Below are positions 6,763-15,882 of a DNA stretch of 49,725 nt, one piece after another. Origin of the DNA: Staphylococcus simiae (GTDB lineage Bacteria; Bacillota; Bacilli; Staphylococcales; Staphylococcaceae). A model generated the notes under the pieces. That model had not been told where the DNA came from. It did no database searches and saw only the letters and a list, made by a program, of their open reading frames with translations. How positions within the stretch are numbered: the first letter of the stretch is position 1; every line of letters begins with the position of its first letter. A program made the position numbers and the translations under genes. The stretch covers positions 1 through 49,725 of the forward strand of contig NZ_PPQR01000009.1 of the NCBI RefSeq assembly GCF_002902085.1, given 5' to 3'.

Positions 6763-8465
6763 TACTTAACAATGTAAATAATAGTGAAGAAAATGTATTT
6801 ATAGATAATATTTATTGGGAACGCGTCCAAATGTATATGACTGGGCGTTTAGGATTCAATATGAGTATTCAAGGCACTTTTCAACTTCAAAATGTCAATA
6901 ATGAAGAAGTGATACCGATCAAACACGTTCGTATGAAAGGTAATGAATTTACATGTCGCTTTAATGTTTCGGCAGTGGATAGTAGCTATTTAGTGTCAGG
7001 AACATATCAGCTGTTATATACAACTAAAGAAGGTCAGTATCATGCGAAAGTAAGTCAAAAGTTATTAAAAGTAAATCAACAATTATTAACGTTATTCCAA
7101 CAAAATGACTTAAATCAATTTAATCCTGATGATAATTACGTATTGCAACTGTTGACTAAAGTATTTAGAAAAAATGGTAATTCAACAAAGCATTGTTATA
7201 TTGTAACACCACAAATTGACCCATATAACAATGATATGATGCTTAAAGTGACTTATACCAATTACAAATCTAAAGGGCGTTCTAAAAAAAGCAAGTTCTC
7301 ATTAAACAAAACGCGACGTAGATGGTGGTTGAAAACGCGAGAAGGTATATTTAATGCAATCTTCAATACGTCTAAATTCATCCATACTAAGAAGACACAC
7401 ACGGTATTATTTTCTTCAGAATCACGTGCCAATTTATCGGGGAATTTCAAATTTATCTATGATGAAATGATGAGACAACATATCGATGATAAATATAAAA
7501 TTCATCAAATTTATAAAGCTAATATTACTGATAGATATAAATTTACTGACAAATTCAAATTACCCTACTTATACGGGAAAGCAGATATCATTTTTGTTGA
7601 TGATTTCCATCCTACATTAAATAAAGTTAAATTTAGACCGTCACAAGACATTATTCAAGTATGGCATGCTGTAGGTGCATTTAAGACGGTAGGCTATAGT
7701 CGTGCTGGTAAACAGGGTGGTCTTTTCTTCGGTTCAAAAGCACATCGAAATTATACGAAAGTGTATGTTTCTTCAAAATCTGTCATACCCATGTATGCTG
7801 AAGCATTTGGCATGGATGAAAGCCAAGTGATTGCTACAGGTGTACCACGTACAGATATCTTATTTGATGAATCTTATGCACAACAAATTAGAGATAAGAT
7901 GTCACAAGAATTACCAATCATCAATGGTAAAAAGGTCGTACTATTTGCCCCAACTTTTAGGGGTAATGGCCATAAGTCAGCACATTATCCATTTGACAAT
8001 ATTGATTTTGATCGTTTAGTAACATATTGTCGCAATCATAATGCTGTCGTGTTGTTTAAAATGCATCCTTTTGTCAAAGAACGTGTACCTATTCCAACTG
8101 AATACCAAGCTTACTTCCAAGATATTGCCGATTATAGAGAAGTGAATGATTTATTATTTATTACTGATATTTTAATTACTGACTATTCATCTTTAATATA
8201 TGAATTTGCTTGTTTTAAACGTCCAATGTTATTTTATGCCTTTGATTTAGAAGACTATATCGCCACGCGTGATTTTTATGAACCTTATGTATCGTTTGTT
8301 CCAGGTAAAATTGTACGTCAGTTTGATGATGTTATGCAGTCGTTGGAAGATAACGATTTTGATATAGAAAAAGTTAAGACATTTTTAGATAAAAATTTTG
8401 ATTATCAAGATGGTCTAGCGAGTCAACGTTTAGTTAATGATGTCTTTAATTCACATACGACATAA
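6750..8465 (+). CDS. tarL: CDP-ribitol:poly(ribitol phosphate) transferase (TarL-type)
   Basis: Polymerises ribitol-phosphate from CDP-ribitol on the teichoic acid linkage unit at the inner face of the membrane. The 571-residue protein has the family N-terminal domain (IDNIYWERVQMYMTG near residue 20) and the CDP-glycerol transferase domain with WHAVGAFKTVGYSR (His about 306), APTFRGNGH, FKMHPF and DYSSLIYEF. The length matches staphylococcal TarL/TarF-type enzymes. The start at 6750 lies inside the end of tarJ; an in-frame ATG at 6729 is the alternative. TarK or TarF activity cannot be excluded without biochemistry. Confidence 0.88.
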   Translation: MDNVVLNNVNNSEENVFIDNIYWERVQMYMTGRLGFNMSIQGTFQLQNVNNEEVIPIKHVRMKGNEFTCRFNVSAVDSSYLVSGTYQLLYTTKEGQYHAKVSQKLLKVNQQLLTLFQQNDLNQFNPDDNYVLQLLTKVFRKNGNSTKHCYIVTPQIDPYNNDMMLKVTYTNYKSKGRSKKSKFSLNKTRRRWWLKTREGIFNAIFNTSKFIHTKKTHTVLFSSESRANLSGNFKFIYDEMMRQHIDDKYKIHQIYKANITDRYKFTDKFKLPYLYGKADIIFVDDFHPTLNKVKFRPSQDIIQVWHAVGAFKTVGYSRAGKQGGLFFGSKAHRNYTKVYVSSKSVIPMYAEAFGMDESQVIATGVPRTDILFDESYAQQIRDKMSQELPIINGKKVVLFAPTFRGNGHKSAHYPFDNIDFDRLVTYCRNHNAVVLFKMHPFVKERVPIPTEYQAYFQDIADYREVNDLLFITDILITDYSSLIYEFACFKRPMLFYAFDLEDYIATRDFYEPYVSFVPGKIVRQFDDVMQSLEDNDFDIEKVKTFLDKNFDYQDGLASQRLVNDVFNSHTT

Positions 8466-8655
8466 ATGACTTGTGCCTCATTACAATAAATTCAATAAAC
8501 TTAAAAATTAAAATAACTGAATTTTCAAATAAATGATCTATTTAATAATATCAATGATTAAAGTATTGTTATGGTGTCGTATTAAACTTCAACTATAACT
8601 ATTTCAAGATGATTGGAACATACGACATGTTCACTGTGAACAAATTAGAAAGGTA
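8466..8655 (+). promoter_or_regulatory. Upstream region of the TagF-HAD gene with a palindrome
   Basis: TGTTCACTGTGAACA at 8628-8642 is a perfect 7-1-7 palindrome 13 bases before the start codon at 8656. Its position suggests an operator or a short RNA hairpin at the ribosome-binding site. I cannot assign a regulator. Confidence 0.4.
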
Positions 8656-11600
8656 ATGGGAAATATGAGGAATAGAAAATTGTGGATATTTAATGCCACG
8701 AATGAATTTGCTGGTAATCCTAAATGGTTATTTATTTACATCAATCAATGTCGCAAAGATATCGATGCATATTGGATGTGTAATGATATCAATATCGTTA
8801 ACAAAGTTAGAAAGCTAGGATTCAAAGCTGAAACGTATCATTCTAACAAAGCTGAAAAGTTAAAAAGCGAAGCGGGTGTATTTGTCGTACATCAAGTTAA
8901 AGAACACATACCAGTTAAATTTAAGAATGAAGTGGTTATTCTGAATTTATGGCATGGTGTGGGTATTAAACCAATTGAACGTTTTGTTGACTCTCCAGGT
9001 ATTAGACAACGTATTTATAAGAAATATATCAAATATAATGAAATTTATCGTAATAATCAATTATGTTTAGTAACATCTCCGTTAATGGAACGTCACTTCT
9101 GTAAGATGTTCAATTTGAGCGAGGATCAAGTTGTACGTTCAGGTTATCCAGCCAATATGTTTGATAAACAGATGTTCAGTTCATTCGATCATGACATTCG
9201 CAAGCACAAAGGATTGAATGCAGATACTAAAATTGCACTATATGCACCTACATTCAGAGACTATGACATGACTAACTTTTTTGGTCAAGCCATACCGAAT
9301 ATGCCAGAATTACTGACAACATTAAAGAAAAACAACATATTATTAATTATTAAAATGCATTACTTAGTCAAAAAGGATCTTAATTATCTTGCTTATAAAA
9401 AATTGTATGGCAACCATCCTAATATTCTATTCTGGGATAATGATAAAGATATTTATGAAATTTTTGATCAAATAGATATTGGAATTGTAGATTATTCCTC
9501 TATTTATTACGATTTGTTAGCTTCTGGTGTACAACATTTTATTCGTTATATTTATGATTACGATAAATATACTGCCAATCGAACATTAGTACATGATTAT
9601 CAAGAAATGACTTCTGGGACCATAGCATCAAATTTTGATGACTTACTAGCAACGTTAAACCATATAGAGTCATTGCCATTGGATGAACAGAAGAATGAGA
9701 CGATTTTACAGCAGTTTTGGCAATATGATTTAGACACTGACAATGGTTTTGACAAAATTATCGACACAACATTAAACTATCAAATTAAGACATTAAAGTT
9801 ACCTAAATTATACAGTTTTGATATTTTCGATACGATTATTCAACGTAAGACTTTAAAGCCTGAAGGAATTTTCTTTTATATTAAAGATAAATTAATCACA
9901 TTGAAGGCAGATTTACCAGCTTATGTTATTCACAATTATCCACGAGTCAGAAGCCAAGCTGAAAGTTATATGAGAGATTATTATAAAAAATCTGAATTTG
10001 TGCGTGATGATAAGCGACTAGAAATAAAGTTTCAAGATATTATCGATAGGATTCAGTCGGTATATGATTTAACGAGTGAGCAAGCACAACTCCTATATGA
10101 TTTGGAAATCGAAGCAGAATTGAATAACGTTGAGGCTAAAGAAGATAAACTAGCACGTCTTTATGAGTTATTAGATAACAATCAAGATGCCATTTTAATC
10201 AGTGATATGTACTTACCTAAAGACGTCATCATTCAAATGTTAACTAAAGTAGATCCTAAGTTGGCAGAATTACCACTTTATGTATCTAGCGATAATGGCA
10301 ATCAGAAATCAACGAGCTTATTATATTTAGATGTTTTTGAAGATTTGAACTACGATTATGCAGAATGGATTCACTATGGAGATAATAAACATGCCGATGT
10401 TAAGGTTCCTAAAAAGTTACATATCAAACCGAAACATCATAAATTAACAAAATTCAATGCCTATGAGAATGCGATTCTAAAGCGTAACAAACAGTACGAT
10501 ACATTTTTACTTACAACGCAACTAGCGAGATTTCGTGAAAAGGATCATGACGACTTAAACTATTATGTCTATGGCTATATTAGTAGTTATTTTGTGCCAT
10601 ATGTAAGTTGGTCCATTAAAAAGGCACTTAAAGAAAATATTCAAACGTTATACTTTATTTCAAGAGATGGCGAACTACTTAAGAAAATTGCTGATGCGAT
10701 TATTGCTGCCAAAGGTTATGACATTCAAACTAAATATATTTATGGGTCACGTAAAGCATGGCGTATTCCATCATTTATTGATCATATCGATCAAGAATTC
10801 TTTTCAGTATTTGGAAATTTAGCAGGCTTAACTAACATTGATAGTGCTATCAAAGCACTACATATTAGTGAACAAGAGTTTGAACAAGTATTTCCACAAT
10901 TACAACATCTTAAAAAGGTTGGTAAATTAACTAAAAATGATAGAGAACTCATTAGAATAACTGCACAACATAATAAAGCGTATCACAAATTATTACTTGA
11001 TAAAGCGCGCCAAGAAAGAGACATTGTCAATGATTACTTACGTCAAGAAATTGATTTCAACGAGAAGTTTGCCTTCGTAGAATACTGGGGTAGAGGCTAT
11101 ACACAAGATTGTCTGGATCGGCTGTTAAATAACATTAGTGAGCAACCTATCGACACCATTTTCTTCTATGCAAGAAGTATTTATCCAACGATGGGTACAG
11201 CAATTAGATATAATTACACAAGTAAGATGACATCACTTATTTTTATCGAGTCCATCTTTGCGAATATACCATATCAAAGTATTCCAGGGTATCGTAGAAA
11301 TAATGATGTAGTGGAACCAATCATTCAACCTAAAAATTATGACAAAGCCTTATATCAAGCTATGAACGATATCTTACCAGAGTTTATTACGTCATTTTAT
11401 AGTAAACATTATATCAATGAAGATGAACTAGAACGAAACTTTTATGACTTTGGGGTAGATTATTTTAGAACGCAACCTGAAGATGACCGTATCGTGAAGT
11501 ACTTTGCACCTTTAAAAGATGCAGTAGTATTATTTGAACCAGAAGTAGAGTACGCGCCAGCAATCAGTTACAAGATGGCATCGCAGAAGTTATTAGGAAA

Positions 11601-11781
11601 AAAAGTCCAACTTAAAACTAAAAACAAACGTATGTCATTAAAACGTTCACCACAAGGCATTCAATTAGCTTATAAATTATATACGAAATATGTTAAAAAA
11701 CGACAAGGCAAAATAGTTAAACGACTCCGTAAACATAAAGTGATTACAAAGGTCAAAAAATTAATAAAATATGTTAAATAG
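8656..11781 (+). CDS. CDP-glycerol transferase fused to HAD-like domain (1041 aa)
   Basis: The N-terminal half (about 1-370) is a TagB/TagF-type CDP-polyol phosphotransferase: LWHGVGIKP (His about 100), YAPTFRDYD, KMH (His about 235) and DYSSIYYD (Asp about 279). The C-terminal half begins LYSFDIFDTII, a HAD motif I (Asp 389, Asp 392), with ILISDMYLP as motif II (Ser 516) and YGDNKHAD as motif IV (Asp 576, Asp 581); YFISRDGELL and EYWGRGYTQD follow. The end (last 50 residues) is very Lys/Arg-rich, suited to the membrane surface. The fusion suggests one protein that transfers a polyol phosphate and processes a phosphate ester or sugar in the same polymer. ATG at 8665 is an alternative start. 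The next gene converges on it across a shared terminator. Confidence 0.85.
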   Translation: MGNMRNRKLWIFNATNEFAGNPKWLFIYINQCRKDIDAYWMCNDINIVNKVRKLGFKAETYHSNKAEKLKSEAGVFVVHQVKEHIPVKFKNEVVILNLWHGVGIKPIERFVDSPGIRQRIYKKYIKYNEIYRNNQLCLVTSPLMERHFCKMFNLSEDQVVRSGYPANMFDKQMFSSFDHDIRKHKGLNADTKIALYAPTFRDYDMTNFFGQAIPNMPELLTTLKKNNILLIIKMHYLVKKDLNYLAYKKLYGNHPNILFWDNDKDIYEIFDQIDIGIVDYSSIYYDLLASGVQHFIRYIYDYDKYTANRTLVHDYQEMTSGTIASNFDDLLATLNHIESLPLDEQKNETILQQFWQYDLDTDNGFDKIIDTTLNYQIKTLKLPKLYSFDIFDTIIQRKTLKPEGIFFYIKDKLITLKADLPAYVIHNYPRVRSQAESYMRDYYKKSEFVRDDKRLEIKFQDIIDRIQSVYDLTSEQAQLLYDLEIEAELNNVEAKEDKLARLYELLDNNQDAILISDMYLPKDVIIQMLTKVDPKLAELPLYVSSDNGNQKSTSLLYLDVFEDLNYDYAEWIHYGDNKHADVKVPKKLHIKPKHHKLTKFNAYENAILKRNKQYDTFLLTTQLARFREKDHDDLNYYVYGYISSYFVPYVSWSIKKALKENIQTLYFISRDGELLKKIADAIIAAKGYDIQTKYIYGSRKAWRIPSFIDHIDQEFFSVFGNLAGLTNIDSAIKALHISEQEFEQVFPQLQHLKKVGKLTKNDRELIRITAQHNKAYHKLLLDKARQERDIVNDYLRQEIDFNEKFAFVEYWGRGYTQDCLDRLLNNISEQPIDTIFFYARSIYPTMGTAIRYNYTSKMTSLIFIESIFANIPYQSIPGYRRNNDVVEPIIQPKNYDKALYQAMNDILPEFITSFYSKHYINEDELERNFYDFGVDYFRTQPEDDRIVKYFAPLKDAVVLFEPEVEYAPAISYKMASQKLLGKKVQLKTKNKRMSLKRSPQGIQLAYKLYTKYVKKRQGKIVKRLRKHKVITKVKKLIKYVK

Positions 11782-11792
11782 CAAATAATAAC

Positions 11793-11836
11793 AAATGTGA
11801 TTAGAGAATTTGACGGTCTCTAATCGCATTTTTGAG
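11793..11836. terminator. Terminator hairpin between convergent genes
   Basis: AAATGTGATTAGAGA (11793-11807) pairs with TCTCTAATCGCATTT (11817-11831) with one wobble; T-rich on the plus side. Confidence 0.8.
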
Positions 11837-11922
11837 TTGTTTAAAGTTAGTAGTATTGTATTGAAATAGTATGGTTCATTATGGAGAGCCCCTTAAGTTT
11901 AAATGACAAACGATTAGTGGTG

Positions 11923-12876
11923 CTATTCCCCTTTAGATAACTTTTCCGGTGGCAAATTATATTGATTAAATATTTCTAACATACGCTCTAGGAAACTATC
12001 GACATATGTTTGTGGTGCAAGAATTTGTGCACGTGGTGCTTTTTGATAGGCGATATAGTATGCATCTAATTTAGTACAGGCAATATAAAATATTAACCAG
12101 TCATCTTTATTATCTACATACTTAGCTTCGTCATCGTTTAATTGTCGATCATCTAACACAGCGTATAATTGCTTCAATTCATTTGCTATATCTTTATGCA
12201 CTCTCACAGTTACAATTTCATTGGCTTCTGATTTCGTTTTAGAAAAGTTTTCATTCATTTCAACATCAATGATGTCACGTACTTTAACATCGAAGAATTT
12301 ATCACCAGTTTCATAAGTTAACCAATAATCGTAATTCATATACATTAAAGAATGTGGTGTCGCAAAAACATATTTACCAGTACGTTTATGTTTAAAGCCA
12401 ACCATGACACCCTTTGCTAACGCTGTTTGAAGTGTCATTAACTCATGTCCTGGGAAATTACAATCATTTGGATTCTTTCTAACAGAGAAATGATTTAATA
12501 CACTATTCAATGTATTTTTATCTTCAGGTTTACTATCATCAATAAGCGCTTTAAATAAAGCATGGACATTTTGATGAAGCTTAGGTGTTAAACTTTTAAT
12601 ACTAATTAACAAACCTAATATCGCATAGCTATCTTTACTAAATGAACTGTTTATTAACTTATAAGTAGCATTATCATTTTTACCCACTAGTTGAATTTTT
12701 GTACTACTATTACGCCATGGCGATTCTGGATCTTTAAAAAATTGGTTAATCACATCAACATCTCGTCGCAACGTACGCGTCGTCACATCAGAGCGTTTTA
12801 TTAATTCAGAACGGTTTATTTCTTTCCCACTAATCATAGAAAAGAAAAAATATAACAGCCTTTTCTCTTTCTCCAT
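11923..12876 (-). CDS. HTH/WYL-domain transcriptional regulator
   Basis: 317 residues. The N-terminal winged helix-turn-helix (about 5-60: RSELIKRSDVTTRTLRRDVDVI) is of the DeoR/YafY type. The middle and C-terminal part resemble WYL-type ligand-sensing regulators (LMYMNYDYWLTYETGDKFF, residues about 185-205, then a C-terminal WCX-like segment). The start MEKEK is chosen because GAGGTGA lies five bases upstream; an earlier ATG at 12918 has no site. It is divergent from the gene at 13041 and very likely controls it. WYL regulators often guard phage-defence or stress genes, which makes the partner interesting. The match to WYL is by pattern, not by search. Confidence 0.75.
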   Translation of the reverse strand: MEKEKRLLYFFFSMISGKEINRSELIKRSDVTTRTLRRDVDVINQFFKDPESPWRNSSTKIQLVGKNDNATYKLINSSFSKDSYAILGLLISIKSLTPKLHQNVHALFKALIDDSKPEDKNTLNSVLNHFSVRKNPNDCNFPGHELMTLQTALAKGVMVGFKHKRTGKYVFATPHSLMYMNYDYWLTYETGDKFFDVKVRDIIDVEMNENFSKTKSEANEIVTVRVHKDIANELKQLYAVLDDRQLNDDEAKYVDNKDDWLIFYIACTKLDAYYIAYQKAPRAQILAPQTYVDSFLERMLEIFNQYNLPPEKLSKGE

Positions 12877-13040
12877 AACATTCACCTCAATATATACATT
12901 ACATTTTAAAACGGACATATTTTGTCTCTTAAAAATCTTATATTAAAAATATGCAAATCACAGTCACTGTTAAATTAAGTGTAAACGACAAGTAAGACTG
13001 TATTTGTCCGTATTATAAAAAAGTGATAGGAGAGAATATA
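12877..13040. promoter_or_regulatory. Divergent control region with repeated half-sites
   Basis: Four related half-sites are seen: ACGGACA (12911-12917), TTGTCT (near 12922), ACGACA (near 12985) and TGTCCGT (near 13004). The outer pair is inverted and lies next to both predicted promoters, consistent with an operator for the WYL-type regulator. Inferred from symmetry only. Confidence 0.4.
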
Positions 13041-14180
13041 ATGACTGGAGAATTATGGAGTAAGTTTGAGGACTTTTGGGATAAAGAGAAAATAGAAGAT
13101 AAAGCAAAGCTATATCAAGACTTTTATGATGGTTCGAAGAAAAAGGATCAAGGGTTTACTTGGGTGAGTAGTAAAGATCAATTAAATAAGGAATCGAATG
13201 CAGCAAAGTGGGGCATACCTAACCATGTTTTAGGAGATGTTGATAACACAGAAGTGATCATAGGTTTATTTAATCCTGGAACACATATGGATACAGATGC
13301 TTCAGAAAGTTGTAATACAGTAAGAGAGTATATACAAGGAGAAGTGAATAAAGAAAAAGAAAATGCGAATCAAACTGGCGTCGACTTCGAATCTAAAGAA
13401 ATATACGAAGGGAATAGTAGAGATGAAGAGACATTAAAAAAATTTTATTATGACCATATCTTGTCTGAAGAGAATGTCATTGCCCAAGAACTGAAGAAAT
13501 TATATAAAATGTATGAAAATAACGAAGAAGATGTGAGAATTTATTTAGAAACAGGAAATTCTAAATCATTTAAATTAATTGCCTATTATTTAGGACAATA
13601 CTATGGGCATTTATTTGATAATAATGATGGATATCCAGGATATGTTAGAGCAATGAAACACTATATCCCAATTTTTGAAAAAATGAATGAAGCCAAAAGA
13701 CAAGGGCATAAAAATATTGATGAAAATTTTGAAAAGGCAGTGAATGAGATTAAAGTAGCTAATATCGAATTAGTCCCATATAGAACTTCAACAACAGGAG
13801 ATATTGGATTTAGTAAATCGTGGAAAAGTAGTCGACTTAGCGCACAGGTGATTTTAAATAAGCTTGAAAACAACCCTGATACTATTGTTATTTTAAGAAG
13901 TAGAGCAAAATGGGAATCGCTATTCATAGAATTATGTGGTTCCAAAGAAGAATATTTTGAAAAGATAGAACCAAAACTATTTGAACTTGGAACAAGCGGT
14001 GCGATTTCGATAAAAAATGTGACTCCTGTTGTTGATAAAAAAGCTAAATTGAATTATGAGGAGTTATCAAAACAACATCAGGATAGAGTTGACGAAGCGA
14101 TTGATAAGATTAAAAAATTAATTAGTTTAGAAAGTTTTGAAAATGACTTAGATGATATGCTTAAAGAGCACCATAAATAG
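13041..14180 (+). CDS. Unrecognised 379-aa protein, possible glycosylase-like fold
   Basis: Soluble, highly charged protein, no signal peptide or membrane helix. Three segments stand out: EVIIGLFNPGTHMD (about residues 72-85), ANIELVPYRTSTTGD (about 242-256) and NPDTIVILRSRAKWESLF (about 282-299). A strand ending in NPG, a later strand ending in a polar turn and a third strand before RxxxW are loosely like the arrangement in uracil-DNA-glycosylase-like proteins, but I do not see a decisive catalytic motif. Shine-Dalgarno ATAGGAGAGA supports the start. It is monocistronic, controlled from the divergent region, with a palindromic terminator at 14202-14236. A nucleic-acid enzyme in a regulated defence unit is a hypothesis only. 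Confidence 0.65.
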   Translation: MTGELWSKFEDFWDKEKIEDKAKLYQDFYDGSKKKDQGFTWVSSKDQLNKESNAAKWGIPNHVLGDVDNTEVIIGLFNPGTHMDTDASESCNTVREYIQGEVNKEKENANQTGVDFESKEIYEGNSRDEETLKKFYYDHILSEENVIAQELKKLYKMYENNEEDVRIYLETGNSKSFKLIAYYLGQYYGHLFDNNDGYPGYVRAMKHYIPIFEKMNEAKRQGHKNIDENFEKAVNEIKVANIELVPYRTSTTGDIGFSKSWKSSRLSAQVILNKLENNPDTIVILRSRAKWESLFIELCGSKEEYFEKIEPKLFELGTSGAISIKNVTPVVDKKAKLNYEELSKQHQDRVDEAIDKIKKLISLESFENDLDDMLKEHHK

Positions 14181-14201
14181 CATCACTTAAATCATTATAT
14201 T

Positions 14202-14236
14202 AAACGCCATTGACTGCAGTCGATGGCGTTTTAACA
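14202..14236. terminator. Terminator between convergent genes
   Basis: AAACGCCAT (14202-14210) and ATGGCGTTT form the outer arms of a near-perfect palindrome centred on ACTGCAGT, followed by TTTT. It separates the 379-aa gene from the GntR gene. Confidence 0.75.
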
Positions 14237-14260
14237 TGCTCTTTTCTAACATATAAATAA

Positions 14261-14887
14261 TTAATTAGACTTTTCATTTTTAAATGAGAGGTAATATAAG
14301 CTGAATTCTAAATCTTTTTGTAAATGATTTTCTAATAATTGTTTCGCTTTATCTACTTTTCGTTCATATAAAGCTTCAACAATTTCTACATGTTCTTCTA
14401 TGAGTCCAGACCGACGTTTGTTAATCACTGTTTTACTAAATAGATAAATAAAACTTTTCAATTTTTGATAACTTTCTAATATAAATGGGTTATTGGAAGC
14501 ATTGATAATTTTTTGGTGGAAATTATCGTTCATTTCTAGGATAGCTTCTTCACTTTCGACATTTATATCTATGTTGGTATAACTTTTTAGTTCTAATAAA
14601 TCATCTTCAGTATATATAATACCTGCTTTTTCAAGTGCATAAGTTTCTAATAAAATGCGCATTTCAAATAAATTTCTATATTCTTCAGTTGTCGGAATAA
14701 ATATATAAGAGTCTTTAATGAAATATTCAAGCTCTAACTGTTTAATTACCTCTCTTACAGGTGTTCTACTAACATCATATTTTTTTGCTAATTTTGTTTC
14801 AGTTATTTTTTCTGATGATTTCAATTCTCCGGAAATAATATCATTCCGTACTTTTTGGTAAAGTGTTAAATCCTCGTTACTATGCAT
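14261..14887 (-). CDS. GntR-family (FCD) transcriptional regulator
   Basis: 208 residues. The winged helix (about 5-70) contains ETKLAKKYDVSRTPVREVIKQL, the GntR DNA-reading helix; the rest is an all-helical FCD ligand domain with conserved His and Asp/Glu positions (FEMRILLETYALE, NDNFHQKIINAS). Divergent from the sugar-acid genes, it most likely represses them and is released by the substrate or an intermediate. GAGGTGA precedes the start. Two GTATAC-centred palindromes lie in the shared promoter region. Confidence 0.9.
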   Translation of the reverse strand: MHSNEDLTLYQKVRNDIISGELKSSEKITETKLAKKYDVSRTPVREVIKQLELEYFIKDSYIFIPTTEEYRNLFEMRILLETYALEKAGIIYTEDDLLELKSYTNIDINVESEEAILEMNDNFHQKIINASNNPFILESYQKLKSFIYLFSKTVINKRRSGLIEEHVEIVEALYERKVDKAKQLLENHLQKDLEFSLYYLSFKNEKSN

Positions 14888-14998
14888 ATTTTCACCTCAT
14901 ATCATTATTTTACTACAAACAAATCAACTAAAAAATGTATACATTTTAACAATTTTAGTATACAATATTAGAAAACGCTTACACAGGAGGTTGCAAAT
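14888..14998. promoter_or_regulatory. GntR operators and cre site of the sugar-acid operon
   Basis: AAAATGTATACATTTT (14932-14947) is a perfect 16-bp palindrome; a second GTATAC core sits at 14958-14963. Such cores are typical of FCD-type GntR operators. AGAAAACGCTTACA (14970-14983) matches the CcpA cre consensus TGWAANCGNTNWCA in 13 of 14 positions. So substrate induction by the GntR protein and catabolite repression are both likely. Confidence 0.65.
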
Positions 14999-15874
14999 AT
15001 GAATATTGGATTTATTGGATTAGGAATTATGGGTAAACCGATGGTTAAAAATTTATTGAAATCTAATAATTTAGTTTTGGTAAATGATGTTAATAAAGAA
15101 GCTGAACAAGAGATGGTAAATGCAGGTGCAAAAGCAGTTACCTTAGAAAATATGGCAAAGCAAGCCGACCATTTAATTTTATCTTTACCTAATGGAGCAA
15201 TAGTTAAATCCGTTTTATATAGTGGAGAAAACGCAATAATGCAACAAGAAACAATTAATATTAAAAGTGTTATTGATACAAGCTCTTTAACACCGAATGA
15301 ATCTTTAGAAATTGCTAAAGTACTTGAAGAAAAATCTATTAACTATATTGATGCGCCTGTGAGTGGCGGAGAACCATTAGCAATTTCTGGTGAATTATCA
15401 ATCATGGTTGGATGTAAGGAAGAAGACTTAAAAGTTATTAAAAAGGTTTGTGAACCTATTGCGAAATCAGTTATAAGGGTTGGTGATGTTGGTGCAGGGA
15501 GTGTTGTGAAATTAGCTAATCAAATTATTGTTAATACAAATATTGCAGCACTATCAGAAGCAGTTGTACTTGCTAAAACATTTAATATTGAGCTATCTGA
15601 AATGTTTGAAGCAATTAAAGGAGGTTTAGCAGGATCTGCTGTTATGGAGGCGAAATTTCCTAAAATGATAGCTGAAGATTATGAAGCCGGGGGAACATTA
15701 AACATTAATTTGAAAGATATGAAAAATATTACATCCACAGCTGACACAGTTGGATTAACATTACCAATATCTAATCAAGTGAAAGAAATTTATAAATCAG
15801 AAGTTGCACAAGGAAATGGTTTAAATGACCATTCAGGTATTATTAAATATTTCGAAAGAATAAATAATATGTAG
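14999..15874 (+). CDS. Beta-hydroxyacid dehydrogenase, threonate/erythronate type
   Basis: 291 residues of the 3-hydroxyisobutyrate dehydrogenase family: NAD(P)-binding GFIGLGIMGKPM at the start, substrate-binding DAPVSGGEPLAISG (about residues 119-132) and the catalytic lysine in GSVVKLANQ (about 167-175). The neighbours (a DUF1537-type kinase and a GntP-type permease) point to oxidation of a four-carbon sugar acid such as L-threonate or D-erythronate to the 2-oxo acid, as in LtnD. ACAGGAGGT precedes the start. First gene of a three-gene operon. The exact substrate is not readable from sequence. Confidence 0.85.
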   Translation: MNIGFIGLGIMGKPMVKNLLKSNNLVLVNDVNKEAEQEMVNAGAKAVTLENMAKQADHLILSLPNGAIVKSVLYSGENAIMQQETINIKSVIDTSSLTPNESLEIAKVLEEKSINYIDAPVSGGEPLAISGELSIMVGCKEEDLKVIKKVCEPIAKSVIRVGDVGAGSVVKLANQIIVNTNIAALSEAVVLAKTFNIELSEMFEAIKGGLAGSAVMEAKFPKMIAEDYEAGGTLNINLKDMKNITSTADTVGLTLPISNQVKEIYKSEVAQGNGLNDHSGIIKYFERINNM

Positions 15875-15882
15875 GTGAAAAA

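Noticed and set aside
14202..14236. Possible attachment site of an integrated element
   Set aside because: The palindrome has the form and place of a terminator between convergent genes; no integrase or duplicated core was found around the sugar-acid cassette.
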